Source: Candidatus Kapaibacterium sp. (lineage in GTDB: Bacteria; Bacteroidota; Ignavibacteria; Kapaibacteriales; Kapaibacteriaceae). From it: a stretch of DNA of 64,000 nucleotides. The notes beneath the pieces were generated by a model. It was given only the letters and a program-made list of their open reading frames with translations. It made no database searches and was not told where the DNA came from. Made by a program: the position numbers and the translations under genes. The stretch covers positions 1-64,000 of the forward strand of contig VERF01000006.1 of assembly GCA_018882895.1 (NCBI GenBank), given 5' to 3'. Shown piece by piece: positions 44,941-54,171 of this stretch (its first letter is position 1; the number at the start of each line of letters is the position of its first letter).

Positions 44941-45588
44941 GTGGGTCAGAAGACAAATCCAATCGGGCTGCGCCTCGGAATCATTCGCCAGTGGGAAGCC
45001 AACTGGTTTGATGAGAAGAACGTCGCCGAAAAGCTTCAGGAAGACATCAAGGTACGCGAGTACATCAGGCAGCGTCTCAAGAAGGCAAGTGTGGCTCGCA
45101 TCATCGTCGAGCGCACGGCCAAGCAGCTGCGCGTGACGATCAATACGTCTCGTCCTGGTGTGATCATTGGTCGTTCCGGCAAGGACATTGCGCACCTTGA
45201 AGAGGAGCTCCGCAAGCACACGAACAAGGATGTCAAGGTTCTCATCAGCGAGATCAAGCGTCCGGAGTTGGATGCTCAGCTTGTGGCTGACAACATCGCA
45301 GCGCAGTTGGAAGGCCGTATAAGCTTCCGTCGTGCGATGAAGAATGCGGTCAGCAGTACGATGCGAGTTGGTGCAGAAGGAGTCCGTGTAATGTGTTCGG
45401 GTCGTCTCGGCGGAGCGGACATGACACGTCAGGAGCAGTACAAGGAAGGGCGTGTGCCTCTCCATACGCTCCGGGCTGACATTGACTACGCACAAAGCCG
45501 TGCCGAAACGGTGTACGGTTCGATCGGAGTGAAGGTGTGGATTTGCCGTGGCGACGTCATCGGCAAGCAAAAATCTAAGGAACAGTAA
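44941..45588 (+). CDS. rpsC: Ribosomal protein S3
   Basis: 215 residues from GTG 44941 (MGQKTNPIGLRLGIIRQWEAN). A KH-type RNA-binding domain is seen in 'TINTSRPGVIIGRSGKDIAHLEEEL', and 'VMCSGRLGGADMTRQEQYKEGRVPLHTLRADIDYA' region is the conserved C-terminal half. It lines the mRNA entry channel with S4 and S5. Its partner S4 gene (rpsD) is not in the window. Confidence 0.97.
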   Translation: MGQKTNPIGLRLGIIRQWEANWFDEKNVAEKLQEDIKVREYIRQRLKKASVARIIVERTAKQLRVTINTSRPGVIIGRSGKDIAHLEEELRKHTNKDVKVLISEIKRPELDAQLVADNIAAQLEGRISFRRAMKNAVSSTMRVGAEGVRVMCSGRLGGADMTRQEQYKEGRVPLHTLRADIDYAQSRAETVYGSIGVKVWICRGDVIGKQKSKEQ

Positions 45589-45612
45589 AGAAGTCAGGCA
45601 GAAGGCAACGAC

Positions 45613-46032
45613 ATGCTTATCCCAAAACGAGTAAAACACCGCAAAACACAGCGTGGTCGCCGACGTGGCAAGGCCTATCGCGGTTCGACGGTAGCTTTTG
45701 GATCCTTCGGATTGAAGGCTCTTGAGGCCGCGTGGATCACTAACCGCCAGATCGAGTCGGCCCGTATCGCCATCAACCGCTATCTGCGTCGTGACGGCAA
45801 GGTGTGGATTCGAATCTTCCCCGACAAGCCGGTCACGAAGAAGCCGGCAGAAACCCGAATGGGTTCTGGAAAGGGAAATCCAGAGTTCTGGGTGGCTGTA
45901 GTGAAGCCGGGTCGCATCCTGTTCGAGATCGACGGAGTGACCAAGGAGCGTGCTGAAGAGGCCGTTCGTCTGGCGATCAACAAGCTGCCGATCAAGTGCA
46001 AGTTCGTCCAACGTGTTGATTTGGAGGCCTAA
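45613..46032 (+). CDS. rplP: Ribosomal protein L16
   Basis: 139 residues. '[24 protein letters not shown]' start and '[38 protein letters not shown]'-type core (here [11 protein letters not shown]) identify L16, which positions the A-site tRNA on the 50S subunit. It is two bases from rpmC, indicating tight coupling. Confidence 0.97.
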   Translation: MLIPKRVKHRKTQRGRRRGKAYRGSTVAFGSFGLKALEAAWITNRQIESARIAINRYLRRDGKVWIRIFPDKPVTKKPAETRMGSGKGNPEFWVAVVKPGRILFEIDGVTKERAEEAVRLAINKLPIKCKFVQRVDLEA

Positions 46033-46034
46033 TC

Positions 46035-46241
46035 ATGAAGTCACGCAAGGCATCGGACCTACGGTCACTTACGACGGAAGAATTGACGTCGTTCATGAAC
46101 GAGAGCATTGAGAACATCACACGTCTTCGTTTTCAGCTTGTGCTCGGTCAGCTGCAGGACTCCGGCAGCATCAAGACGCTCCGCAAGGACATTGCACGGA
46201 TGAAGACGATCCTGCATGAGCGTACAAGCAACGCCAATTGA
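46035..46241 (+). CDS. rpmC: Ribosomal protein L29
   Basis: 68 residues, the usual two-helix L29. '[19 protein letters not shown]' and '[30 protein letters not shown]' region fit the family. It neighbours L23 at the tunnel exit. TTGGAGG precedes the ATG. Confidence 0.95.
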   Translation: MKSRKASDLRSLTTEELTSFMNESIENITRLRFQLVLGQLQDSGSIKTLRKDIARMKTILHERTSNAN

Positions 46242-46255
46242 ACTGGAAGAAAATC

Positions 46256-46537
46256 ATGTCAGAAGAAACGTCAACAACGCAACAGAAGACATCGCGCCGC
46301 AAGATTCGCGTCGGGAAGGTCGTCAGCAACAAGGCTGACAAGACCATAGTGGTTCGCATTGAACGTCAGGTGGCGCACCCGCTCTACCGCAAGTACTTCA
46401 AGCAGTCAACGAAGGTCATGGCACACGATCCGAACAACGAGTGCAACATTGGCGACACGGTCAAGGTGATCGAGCATCGCCCCCTGAGTGCTCGCAAGCG
46501 GTGGGCACTGGTGGAAATCATCCAACGGGCGCAGTAA
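46256..46537 (+). CDS. rpsQ: Ribosomal protein S17
   Basis: 93 residues from ATG 46256; the track's TTG 46238 overlaps rpmC and is unlikely. '[40 protein letters not shown]' contains the OB-fold core (read in parts), and '[24 protein letters not shown]' is the conserved C-terminal strand pair. An early 30S assembly protein. Confidence 0.97.
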   Translation: MSEETSTTQQKTSRRKIRVGKVVSNKADKTIVVRIERQVAHPLYRKYFKQSTKVMAHDPNNECNIGDTVKVIEHRPLSARKRWALVEIIQRAQ

Positions 46538-46549
46538 GGGAGCAGAACA

Positions 46550-46918
46550 ATGATTCAAGAGGAAACAAATCTTGTTGTCGCCGACAACTCCGGAGCCAGG
46601 AAGCTTCGTTGCATCCGGGTCCTAGGCGGGCATGGCAAGCGCTATGCGTCGGTCGGTGACATCATCGTGTGCTCGGTGAAGGCAGCATTGCCAGCCGGTG
46701 CCGTCAAGAAGGGCGAAGTGGTCAAGGCCGTTGTCGTCCGTACAAAGAAGGAGATCCGCCGCCGCGATGGGTCGTTCATCCGATTCGATGAGAACGCAGC
46801 GGTTGTGATCAACAACAACAACGATCCTCGTGGTACGCGCATTTTCGGGCCAGTGGCCCGTGAACTCCGTGAGCGCGCCTTCATGAAGATCATTTCGCTG
46901 GCACCAGAGGTACTCTGA
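46550..46918 (+). CDS. rplN: Ribosomal protein L14
   Basis: 122 residues, exactly the usual length. '[27 protein letters not shown]' and '[28 protein letters not shown]' are diagnostic. It forms bridge B8 and contacts L19 on the 50S surface. GGGAG lies before the ATG. Confidence 0.98.
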   Translation: MIQEETNLVVADNSGARKLRCIRVLGGHGKRYASVGDIIVCSVKAALPAGAVKKGEVVKAVVVRTKKEIRRRDGSFIRFDENAAVVINNNNDPRGTRIFGPVARELRERAFMKIISLAPEVL

Positions 46919-46926
46919 GGAAGATC

Positions 46927-47262
46927 ATGAAGCTGAAGATCAAAAAGGGCGACGAAGTTGTCGTCATCACAGGCAAGAACCGCGGAGATCGTGGACGCGT
47001 CCTTATGGTCATGCCATCGACGATGCGTGTGCTTGTCGAGGGCGTGAACATCCAAAAGAAGGCAGTGCGTCCATCCCCGAAGCATCCAAACGGTGGCATC
47101 ATCGAGATGGAAGGGTCGATCCACTACTCCAACGTGCAGCTAGCCGAAAAGTACGACGGTTCAACCCGTCGGGCATCGGCCAAAGCGGCCACAAAGCCGG
47201 CCGCCAAGACCGCCTCGAAGTCGAAGGCGAAGTCGAAGGCAAAGGCCGAAACCGAAGACTAA
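46927..47262 (+). CDS. rplX: Ribosomal protein L24 with Lys/Ala-rich tail
   Basis: 111 residues. The KOW motif 'KIKKGDEVVVITGKNRGDRGRVL' and 'VEGVNIQKKAVRPSPKHPNGGIIEME' region identify L24, an assembly initiator near the tunnel exit. The last 30 residues are a low-complexity Lys/Ala/Ser tail ending in acidic ETED, longer than the minimal L24. Confidence 0.96.
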   Translation: MKLKIKKGDEVVVITGKNRGDRGRVLMVMPSTMRVLVEGVNIQKKAVRPSPKHPNGGIIEMEGSIHYSNVQLAEKYDGSTRRASAKAATKPAAKTASKSKAKSKAKAETED

Positions 47263-47291
47263 TCCGACAGTGACGAAGGAATCAACTGACC

Positions 47292-47915
47292 ATGGCTAAG
47301 ACAACAACAAAGCGGGATCAATTCAAGCCCGAGGGCCCACGCCTCGAGGAGATCGCCGATGTACGTGTACCGGCCCGCCTCCATGCATTTTATCAGGAGA
47401 CGGTCGTACCGGCACTGATGCAGCGCTTCAACTACTCAAGCATCATGCAGGTGCCGAAGCTGGAGAAGATTGCCATCAACATCGGTGTTGGACAGGCGAC
47501 CCAGGATGCGAAGCTTCTGCAGGCAGCCGTCAACGAGTTGGAACTGATCGTTGGTCAGCGTCCGGCAGTATCACGCGCCCGGAAGTCGATCGCGAACTTC
47601 AAGCTGCGCGAAGGAATGCCTATCGGTGCCCGTGTCACACTGCGCCGTGCGCACATGTTCGAGTTCCTTGATCGGTTCATCAACATTGCTGCGCCACGTA
47701 TTCGTGACTTCCGCGGGTTCTCCGACAAGAGCTTTGATGGTCGGGGCAACTTCACGATCGGTATCAAGGAGCAGATCATTTTCCCTGAGATCGACGTTGA
47801 TAAGGTGTCAAAGATTCAAGGCATGGACATCACGTTTGTGACGTCCGCCAAGAGCGACGAGGAGGCATACGCGCTTCTTCAGGAGTTTGGCTTCCCATTC
47901 CGTAAACGTGACTAA
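47292..47915 (+). CDS. rplE: Ribosomal protein L5
   Basis: 207 residues. '[27 protein letters not shown]' region, '[31 protein letters not shown]' and '[30 protein letters not shown]' are conserved. L5 binds 5S rRNA and bridges to S13. It has an N-terminal extension of about 25 residues relative to E. coli. Confidence 0.97.
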   Translation: MAKTTTKRDQFKPEGPRLEEIADVRVPARLHAFYQETVVPALMQRFNYSSIMQVPKLEKIAINIGVGQATQDAKLLQAAVNELELIVGQRPAVSRARKSIANFKLREGMPIGARVTLRRAHMFEFLDRFINIAAPRIRDFRGFSDKSFDGRGNFTIGIKEQIIFPEIDVDKVSKIQGMDITFVTSAKSDEEAYALLQEFGFPFRKRD

Positions 47916-47935
47916 CAGAACAGCGAGAACAGTTC

Positions 47936-48205
47936 ATGGCGAAAACATCAATCATCGCTCGCAATAAGAAGCGCATTCGTCTGGTGGCGAAGTATGCCGA
48001 ACGCCGTGCTGCCCTCAAGGCTGCCGGCGACATGGTCGGCCTGCAAAAGCTGCCACGCAACAGCTCACCTACGCGTGTCCGTAGCCGGTGCCTGATGACC
48101 GGACGGGGCAAGGGCGTGTACCGCAAGTACGGCCTCTGTCGCAATATGTTCCGGCTCCTTGCCCTCGAAGGAAAGATCCCCGGAATGCGCAAGGCGAGCT
48201 GGTAA
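47936..48205 (+). CDS. rpsN: Ribosomal protein S14 (zinc-free form)
   Basis: 89 residues, the longer S14 without the CxxC pairs of the short zinc-binding form. '[24 protein letters not shown]' and '[33 protein letters not shown]' region are diagnostic. Located in the 30S head. Confidence 0.97.
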   Translation: MAKTSIIARNKKRIRLVAKYAERRAALKAAGDMVGLQKLPRNSSPTRVRSRCLMTGRGKGVYRKYGLCRNMFRLLALEGKIPGMRKASW

Positions 48206-48243
48206 TCCAACGGTTTTTTGAACACGACCAACGACGACGAAGT

Positions 48244-48639
48244 ATGCCAGTCACAGACACAATCTCAGACTTTCTGACGCGTATTCGCAACGCTTCAGCC
48301 GCGCGGCACAAGAGTGTCGATATACCATCATCGAACCTCAAGATCGCCATAGCGGAGATACTCAGGGACCAGGGTTACATTCAGGACTTCAGCAAGTCCG
48401 AAGATGGAAAGCAGGGTGTTTTGAGTCTCAAGCTCCGTTACTTCTACGGGCAGCCCGTGATCCGCGAGATCCAAAGGGTTAGCAAGCCGGGACGGCGCAT
48501 TTATGCACCGGTCGACCGACTGCCGCGAGTCCGTAACGGCCTTGGAATTGCGATCATCTCGACCCCTCGCGGCGTGATGACTGACAAGCAGGCACGCCGT
48601 GAGAACGTAGGCGGCGAAGTTCTGTGCACCATCTGGTAA
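48244..48639 (+). CDS. rpsH: Ribosomal protein S8
   Basis: 131 residues from ATG 48244 (MPVTDTISDFLTRIRNA); the track's 48088 start runs into rpsN. 'RVSKPGRRIYAPVDRLPRVRNGLGIAIISTPRGVMTDKQARRENVGGEVLC' region is the S8 C-terminal signature. It binds the central domain of 16S rRNA and regulates the spc operon in E. coli; no such site was identified here. Confidence 0.97.
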   Translation: MPVTDTISDFLTRIRNASAARHKSVDIPSSNLKIAIAEILRDQGYIQDFSKSEDGKQGVLSLKLRYFYGQPVIREIQRVSKPGRRIYAPVDRLPRVRNGLGIAIISTPRGVMTDKQARRENVGGEVLCTIW

Positions 48640-48663
48640 GAAGAGAACGAGGAGCAACACATC

Positions 48664-49203
48664 ATGTCACGAGTAGGTAAAAAGCCCATCACGATCCCGT
48701 CGAACGTCACAGTGAAGTTCGATGCTGGTATCTGCGCGGTCAAGGGGCCGAAGGGCGATTTGACATTTGCTGTCGACGCAACGATCACGCCTCAGCTTGA
48801 GAACGGCACTTTGACGTTCGTTCGGGCGAACGACGACAAGAGAGTCCGTGCACTTCATGGTCTGACGCGTGCACATGTTGCATGGATGGTCGATGGAGTA
48901 GTCAACGGATTCACAAAGAACCTCTCGATCGAAGGCGTCGGATACAAGGTCGAATTGCGCGGAAAGAATCTTCTTCTGTCGCTCGGCTTTTCACATCCGA
49001 TCCTGTTCATGCCCCCTGACGGAGTGGAATTCGCTGTGGCTACGCCGACGGCATTCTCGGTCAAAGGCATCAACAAGCATCTTGTCGGTGAAGTTGCCGC
49101 CAAGGTCCGCAAGCTTCGTCCACCAGAGCCGTACAAGGGCAAGGGTATTCGCTACGAAGGTGAATACATCCGTCGCAAGGCCGGTAAGTCAGCCGGTAAG
49201 TAA
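48664..49203 (+). CDS. rplF: Ribosomal protein L6
   Basis: 179 residues in two alpha/beta domains. '[19 protein letters not shown]' start, '[23 protein letters not shown]' middle and '[27 protein letters not shown]' end are conserved. Near the GTPase centre of the 50S subunit. Confidence 0.97.
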   Translation: MSRVGKKPITIPSNVTVKFDAGICAVKGPKGDLTFAVDATITPQLENGTLTFVRANDDKRVRALHGLTRAHVAWMVDGVVNGFTKNLSIEGVGYKVELRGKNLLLSLGFSHPILFMPPDGVEFAVATPTAFSVKGINKHLVGEVAAKVRKLRPPEPYKGKGIRYEGEYIRRKAGKSAGK

Positions 49204-49217
49204 GGAGAAAGCACGAA

Positions 49218-49586
49218 ATGAATCGCATCAAACTCAAAGGTGTCCGTCACGCTCGTCGCGATCGCCGTGTCCGCAAGGATATCTCGGGTACTCCGGGTCG
49301 TCCACGTCTGACGGTGTTTCGCTCACTGAAGCACATCTACGCCCAAGTGATCGACGATGTGTCGGCGCGCACACTGGTCTCTGCATCAACTGCAGATGCG
49401 GACATCCGCGCCAAGGCAGCCGGTCTGTCGAAGGTCGAAGAAAGTCGCCTTGTTGGTGCGCTCCTTGCCGAGCGTGCAAAGGCAGCGAACGTTACGACGG
49501 TCGCGTTCGACCGCAACGGATTCCTGTATCATGGGCGCGTCAAGGCCTTGGCCGACGCTGCTCGTGAGGGCGGACTTGATTTCTAA
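49218..49586 (+). CDS. rplR: Ribosomal protein L18
   Basis: 122 residues. '[38 protein letters not shown]' region and '[28 protein letters not shown]' are diagnostic. Binds 5S rRNA together with L5. AAGGAGAAA precedes the ATG. Confidence 0.97.
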   Translation: MNRIKLKGVRHARRDRRVRKDISGTPGRPRLTVFRSLKHIYAQVIDDVSARTLVSASTADADIRAKAAGLSKVEESRLVGALLAERAKAANVTTVAFDRNGFLYHGRVKALADAAREGGLDF

Positions 49587-49612
49587 CGAAGTAAGAAACG
49601 GAGAACAGTTAC

Positions 49613-50116
49613 GTGGCAAAGCAAAAACTCTCTGATCTGAGCCTGAAGGACAAGATCGTCTACGTTGGCCGCACGGCCAAGGTGGTCAAGGGTGGGCGTC
49701 GATTCAACTTCTCGGCCATGGTCGTCGTCGGCGACGAGCAAGGTCATGTAGGCTATGGCCTCGGCAAGGCCGGCGAAGTATCGAACGCTGTTACTAAGGC
49801 AACTGATGCCGCCAAGAAATCGGTCGTTAAGGTTCGTATCGAGAACGGTACAATTCCCCACGAAGTCATCGGACGCTTTGGTGCAGCTCGTGTTCTGATC
49901 CGTCCTGCAACTCCTGGTACGGGTGTTATCGCTGCCGGTGGCGTTCGTGCCATCCTGGAATTGGCAGGAGTCAAGGACGTTCTGACCAAGTCCCAAGGAT
50001 CGTCGAATCCCCACAACACTGTGAAGGCAACGATGGACGCACTCATGCAGCTCGAAGATGCAGCTGCAGTTGCGGCACGCCGCGGCGTAAGCATCGAAAA
50101 GGTTCTACACGGCTAA
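49613..50116 (+). CDS. rpsE: Ribosomal protein S5
   Basis: 167 residues from GTG 49613. '[38 protein letters not shown]' region and '[34 protein letters not shown]' are diagnostic. Functions in decoding fidelity with S4. Confidence 0.97.
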   Translation: MAKQKLSDLSLKDKIVYVGRTAKVVKGGRRFNFSAMVVVGDEQGHVGYGLGKAGEVSNAVTKATDAAKKSVVKVRIENGTIPHEVIGRFGAARVLIRPATPGTGVIAAGGVRAILELAGVKDVLTKSQGSSNPHNTVKATMDALMQLEDAAAVAARRGVSIEKVLHG

Positions 50117-50136
50117 GCGAAGGAGCGAACATTACC

Positions 50137-50319
50137 ATGAAACTCAAGATCACACAAGTCAGGTCGTCGATCGGCGCACTGAAGGCTCACAAGGAGACCA
50201 TCAAGGCTCTTGGTCTAGGACGCCCGAACTACGTTTCGATCAAGCCGAAGAACCCCCAGATTTTGGGAATGGTGAACGCTGTTCGCCATCTCGTGACTGT
50301 TGAAGAGATCGCAGACTGA
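50137..50319 (+). CDS. rpmD: Ribosomal protein L30
   Basis: 60 residues, the bacterial size. 'KITQVRSSIGALKAHKETIKALGLGR' followed by 'NPQILGMVNAVRHLVTVEEI' fits L30. Ends 8 bases before rplO. Confidence 0.95.
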   Translation: MKLKITQVRSSIGALKAHKETIKALGLGRPNYVSIKPKNPQILGMVNAVRHLVTVEEIAD

Positions 50320-50327
50320 GGCAAACA

Positions 50328-50789
50328 ATGAAACACATCGGAAATCTTTCGCCCGCTCCGGGCTCACGTCACAAGAAGAAGCGCGTAGGTCGCGGTGCTG
50401 GCTCAGGCCACGGCGGAACGGCTACACGCGGTCACAAGGGACACCAGTCTCGTAGTGGCGGACATCAGAGTCGCGGCTTCGAGGGCGGCCAAATGACGCT
50501 TACGCGTCGCATCCCAAAGTTCGGCTTCACGAACATCAACCGCGTTGAGTATCAGGAAGTGAACGTAGCGACACTCCAGCGCCTGGTTGATGAGAAGAGG
50601 ATCACCGACGGCGTAGTGTCGAAGGATGTGCTGCTCCGCCTCGGGGTGATTCGCATCAAGTCGGCACCGGTGAAGATCCTCGGTAACGGCGATCTTGCTG
50701 CCACACTGAATGTGTCATGCGACAAGATCTCAGCCGCTGCAAAGAGTAAGATCGAATCTGCCGGAGGAGCGGTAACCGTTCATGGCTAA
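50328..50789 (+). CDS. rplO: Ribosomal protein L15
   Basis: 153 residues. The Gly/Arg-rich N-terminus ('KKKRVGRGAGSGHGGTATRGHKGHQSRSGG') and 'FEGGQMTLTRRIPKFGF' are typical of L15, a late 50S assembly protein. The end overlaps the secY start by eight bases. Confidence 0.97.
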   Translation: MKHIGNLSPAPGSRHKKKRVGRGAGSGHGGTATRGHKGHQSRSGGHQSRGFEGGQMTLTRRIPKFGFTNINRVEYQEVNVATLQRLVDEKRITDGVVSKDVLLRLGVIRIKSAPVKILGNGDLAATLNVSCDKISAAAKSKIESAGGAVTVHG

Positions 50790-52134
50790 CATCGTGACCA
50801 CTTTCCGGAACATGTTCCGGATCGACGAGCTTCGCGATCGCATCATCTTTACGCTGATCGCGCTGCTTGCCGTGCGCGTTGGGTCGCTCATCGCGATCCC
50901 CGGCATCGACACGGCATCGCTCAAGGCCGCTGTTGAGGCGAATTCTGCCGACAGCGGCATTTTCCAGATATACAACCTCTTCGTAGGTGGTGCATTCGAG
51001 AATGCCGCCATCTTCGCGCTGGGTATCATGCCGTACATCTCGGCTAGCATCATCTTGCAGATCGGTGGAGTTGTGCTTCCACAGCTCCAAAAGATGCAGC
51101 GCGAAGGAGATGACGGACGCCGTAAGATCAATCAGCTGACGCGTGTTCTGACGATCCCGATTGCTGCTTTGCAGGCATGGGGCGTGACGATCAAGCTTGT
51201 CAATGACTACCCCGGCTCTATCCCAGATCCCGGTTTCTTTTGGACGATCACCAGCGTATTCATCCTGACAGCCGGTACGGTTGGCCTGATGTGGATCGGT
51301 GAGCAGATCACAGATCGCGGTCTTGGCAATGGTATCTCTCTGATCATCTTCATCGGCATTATCTCGCGTCTTCCTGTCGGACTGTATCAGCAGTTCGTCA
51401 CGTCGGCCAGCAGTGGCGCCGGGATGATCGGTCGGGAACTCGTTGTGTCAGCGATATTCCTTGTGCTTTTGCTGGGCATCATTGCCGCGGTTGTTCTTAT
51501 CACGCAAGGGGCTCGCCGGATTCCCGTCCAGTATGCTAAGCGCGTAGTTGGACGTAAGGTCTACGGCGGTACGACGCAGTACATTCCTCTTCGTGTGAAT
51601 ACGGCCGGCGTCATGCCGATCATCTTCGCACAGTCAATTCTGTTCATTCCTGGTACGATCGCGTCATTCTTTCCAGAGGCGGAATTCCTCCGCTCGGTTG
51701 AGATCGCGCTGCGTCCCGACGGATTCCTCTATTCGCTGATCTACGGTCTGATGATCGTCTTCTTCACCTACTTCTACACGGCCATCGCATTCAACCCGAA
51801 GGAAGTGTCGGACAACATGAAGAAGAACGGTGGCTTCATCCCGGGCGTTCGTCCCGGAGAAGCAACCTCTGAATACATTGAAAACATTCTGACGCGAATC
51901 ACGCTGCCCGGGGCGATTTTCCTTGCGATCATCGCCATTCTACCGACGTTCGCGATGAACGTCCTGACCGTGCAACCTGAACTCGCATCGTTCTTTGGCG
52001 GAACTAGTCTTCTCATTGTCGTTGGTGTGGCTCTCGACACGCTCCAACAGATCGAATCTTATCTCTTGATGCGTCATTACGACGGATTCATGAAGACAGG
52101 CAAGATCAGGGGGCGCGCAGGAGTTACGTCCTGA
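50782..52134 (+). CDS. secY: Preprotein translocase subunit SecY
   Basis: 450 residues with ten hydrophobic segments. 'RITFLIALLAVR'-type TM1 is here 'IIFTLIALLAVRVGSLIAIPGID'; 'LGIMPYISASIILQI', 'GGTTQYIPLRVNTAGVMPIIFAQSIL' and 'FFTYFYTAIAFNPKEVSDNMKKNGGFIPG' are diagnostic SecY segments. The protein-conducting channel of the Sec system, required upstream of T9SS export. It is followed by map without adk. Confidence 0.97.
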   Translation: MANIVTTFRNMFRIDELRDRIIFTLIALLAVRVGSLIAIPGIDTASLKAAVEANSADSGIFQIYNLFVGGAFENAAIFALGIMPYISASIILQIGGVVLPQLQKMQREGDDGRRKINQLTRVLTIPIAALQAWGVTIKLVNDYPGSIPDPGFFWTITSVFILTAGTVGLMWIGEQITDRGLGNGISLIIFIGIISRLPVGLYQQFVTSASSGAGMIGRELVVSAIFLVLLLGIIAAVVLITQGARRIPVQYAKRVVGRKVYGGTTQYIPLRVNTAGVMPIIFAQSILFIPGTIASFFPEAEFLRSVEIALRPDGFLYSLIYGLMIVFFTYFYTAIAFNPKEVSDNMKKNGGFIPGVRPGEATSEYIENILTRITLPGAIFLAIIAILPTFAMNVLTVQPELASFFGGTSLLIVVGVALDTLQQIESYLLMRHYDGFMKTGKIRGRAGVTS

Positions 52135-52139
52135 CGTCG

Positions 52140-52934
52140 ATGGCCGCGGCGAACATTCGGCTCCCCGTCCATGACGTGGAGGCGATTCGGAAGATCGAGG
52201 CAGCATGTCGGGTCGTTGCTGATGTGCTCCAACACCTTCGCGAATATGTAGTGCCGGGCGCTGTGACAGTTGAACTTGATGCCATCGCTGAGGATTTCAT
52301 CCGAACGCGTGGTGCCGAGCCGGCTTTCAAAGGGTACGAGGTCGACACGAAAGTCTATCCGTACACGCTTTGCGTAAGCATTGATGAGGAGGTCGTTCAC
52401 GGTATGCCGAGCCAGCGGGTCCTGAAGCCAGGACAGATCGTTTCGGTAGACGTGGGCGTGAAGAAGGACGGTTACTTCGGTGATAGCGCCTACACGTTTG
52501 CGGTAGGGGAGATCTCAGAAGAGAAACAACGTCTGCTGGACGTCACGCAGGAGTCACTCCGGCTTGGCATCGAACAGGCGACGGACGGACACCGGGTCTA
52601 TGACATAGCCCGCGCCGTTCAAACGTGTGTTGAAAATCAAGGATTCTCGGTGGTTAGGGAGCTCGTTGGCCATGGCATTGGTCAGCACCTGCATGAAGAG
52701 CCCCCTGTCCCCAACTTTGTTCCGGGCCTGCTTCATCGCAATCGTTATCCGAATGCGAAACTTCAGACCGGAATGGCTCTGGCGATCGAGCCGATGGTGA
52801 ATTTGGGTCTCTTCCATGTTCACACGGCGCGAGATGGGTGGACGGTGTATGCGGCTGACGGAAAGCCGTCGGCACACTTCGAACACACGATCGTCATTGA
52901 TGGGGCAACGCCGCGAATTCTTACTGAATGGTAA
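52140..52934 (+). CDS. map: Methionine aminopeptidase (type I)
   Basis: 264 residues of the pita-bread fold. Metal ligands are visible in '[18 protein letters not shown]' (two Asp), '[17 protein letters not shown]' (His), 'AIEPMVNLG' (Glu) and 'HFEHTIVI' (Glu). Removes N-terminal Met from nascent chains; needed, for example, to expose Cys2 of the amidotransferase and SRAP proteins in this window (inference). The start is ATG 52140, 5 bases after the secY stop. Confidence 0.96.
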   Translation: MAAANIRLPVHDVEAIRKIEAACRVVADVLQHLREYVVPGAVTVELDAIAEDFIRTRGAEPAFKGYEVDTKVYPYTLCVSIDEEVVHGMPSQRVLKPGQIVSVDVGVKKDGYFGDSAYTFAVGEISEEKQRLLDVTQESLRLGIEQATDGHRVYDIARAVQTCVENQGFSVVRELVGHGIGQHLHEEPPVPNFVPGLLHRNRYPNAKLQTGMALAIEPMVNLGLFHVHTARDGWTVYAADGKPSAHFEHTIVIDGATPRILTEW

Positions 52935-52959
52935 ACAAACAAAGGCACTGGTTCACAAC

Positions 52960-53178
52960 ATGGGTCGCGAAGACGTCATACGCGTTGATGGTACGATCGA
53001 GGAAGCGCTCCCGAACACCCAGTTTATCGTAAAGCTGGACAACGGGCACAAGATCCTCGCACACGTATCGGGCAAGATGCGTATGCACTTCATCAAGATC
53101 TTCCGTGGCGACAAGGTCACGGTCGAAATGTCACCCTACGACCTGTCTAAGGGTCGGATTGTTTACCGGTACAAGTAA
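52960..53178 (+). CDS. infA: Translation initiation factor IF-1
   Basis: 72 residues from ATG 52960; the track embeds it in a longer ORF. The OB-fold core '[39 protein letters not shown]' (read in parts) and '[23 protein letters not shown]' are unmistakable. Binds the 30S A site during initiation. Confidence 0.97.
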   Translation: MGREDVIRVDGTIEEALPNTQFIVKLDNGHKILAHVSGKMRMHFIKIFRGDKVTVEMSPYDLSKGRIVYRYK

Positions 53179-53206
53179 CAGTCGAAGCTCACTCAAAGGT
53201 GAAGAA

Positions 53207-53323
53207 ATGAAAGTACAAGCATCAGTCAAGAAGCGCAGCCCGGAGGACAAGATCGTCCGCCGCAAGGGTCGGGTCTACGTCATCAACAAGAAAAACCCAC
53301 GCTTCAAGCAACGCCAAGGCTAA
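53207..53323 (+). CDS. rpmJ: Ribosomal protein L36, cysteine-free form
   Basis: 38 residues from ATG 53207, preceded by AAAGGTGAAGAA. '[21 protein letters not shown]' start and 'NPRFKQRQG' end identify L36. The C-C-C-H zinc ligands of the standard form are absent (SPED replaces the CxxC region), so it should not bind zinc. A very similar 'VINKKNP' form occurs in Bacteroidota as I recall. Confidence 0.95.
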   Translation: MKVQASVKKRSPEDKIVRRKGRVYVINKKNPRFKQRQG

Positions 53324-53338
53324 TTCAGGAGACACAAC

Positions 53339-53716
53339 GTGGCTCGTATCGCAGGGATCGACCTACCAAAAAACAAGCGCGGAATCATCGCGCTAACATA
53401 CATCTACGGCATCGGCCGCTCTGTCAGTACGCAAGTGCTGGACAAGGCAGGCATCGATCACAGCAAGCGTGTGTCGACGTGGACCGATGATGAAGTTGCA
53501 CGTATCCGTCAGGCTATCGCCGACTACAAGGTCGAAGGGCAGCTTCGTTCGGAAGTTCAACTGAACATCAAGCGCCTGATGGACGTAGGATGCTACCGTG
53601 GCCTTCGTCACCGCCGTGGTCTTCCGGCTCGCGGACAACGGACGCGTACCAACGCCCGTACACGTAAGGGCAAGCGCAAGACGGTGGCCGGCAAGAAGAA
53701 GGCAGTGAAGAAGTAA
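53339..53716 (+). CDS. rpsM: Ribosomal protein S13
   Basis: 125 residues from GTG 53339 ([15 protein letters not shown]). '[22 protein letters not shown]' and '[28 protein letters not shown]' are diagnostic. Contacts P-site tRNA and forms bridges B1a/b. Confidence 0.97.
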   Translation: MARIAGIDLPKNKRGIIALTYIYGIGRSVSTQVLDKAGIDHSKRVSTWTDDEVARIRQAIADYKVEGQLRSEVQLNIKRLMDVGCYRGLRHRRGLPARGQRTRTNARTRKGKRKTVAGKKKAVKK

Positions 53717-53734
53717 TACAGGGAACGAATCAGA

Positions 53735-54121
53735 ATGGCAGCAGCAAAAAAGCGCGTCAAGCGCAAGATCGTATCGGACGTCCACGGCAAAGTGTTCGTT
53801 CGCGCAACGTTCAACAACGTCATCGTCACGGTCACGGATACGTACGGCAATACCCTCTCGTGGTCATCTGCCGGAAAGAACGGTTTCCGTGGTTCAAAGA
53901 AGAACACTCCGTATGCATCACAGGTGTCGGCTGACAAGGCCGCTCGTGAAGCGTATGAAATGGGGCTTCGCAAGGTTGACGTCGTCGTGAAGGGTCCTGG
54001 TTCGGGTCGCGAAGCTGCCATCCGTGCCTTGACGCAGGCTGGTTTCGAGGTGCTCTCGATTCTTGATGAGACGCCGCTACCGCACAACGGTTGCCGCCCT
54101 CCGAAGAAGCGCCGCGTCTGA
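53735..54121 (+). CDS. rpsK: Ribosomal protein S11
   Basis: 128 residues. '[30 protein letters not shown]' region and '[40 protein letters not shown]' are diagnostic. A platform protein of the 30S subunit. In most bacteria rpsD follows; here rpoA follows after 50 bases. Confidence 0.97.
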   Translation: MAAAKKRVKRKIVSDVHGKVFVRATFNNVIVTVTDTYGNTLSWSSAGKNGFRGSKKNTPYASQVSADKAAREAYEMGLRKVDVVVKGPGSGREAAIRALTQAGFEVLSILDETPLPHNGCRPPKKRRV

Positions 54122-54171
54122 TCGGCCCCCTTACCGTTTATTTACCGTGTGACACTGATCAAAGGAACGTC

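Noticed and set aside
44932-46011. 359-aa ORF antisense to rpsC and rplP
   Set aside because: Shadow of two certain ribosomal protein genes.
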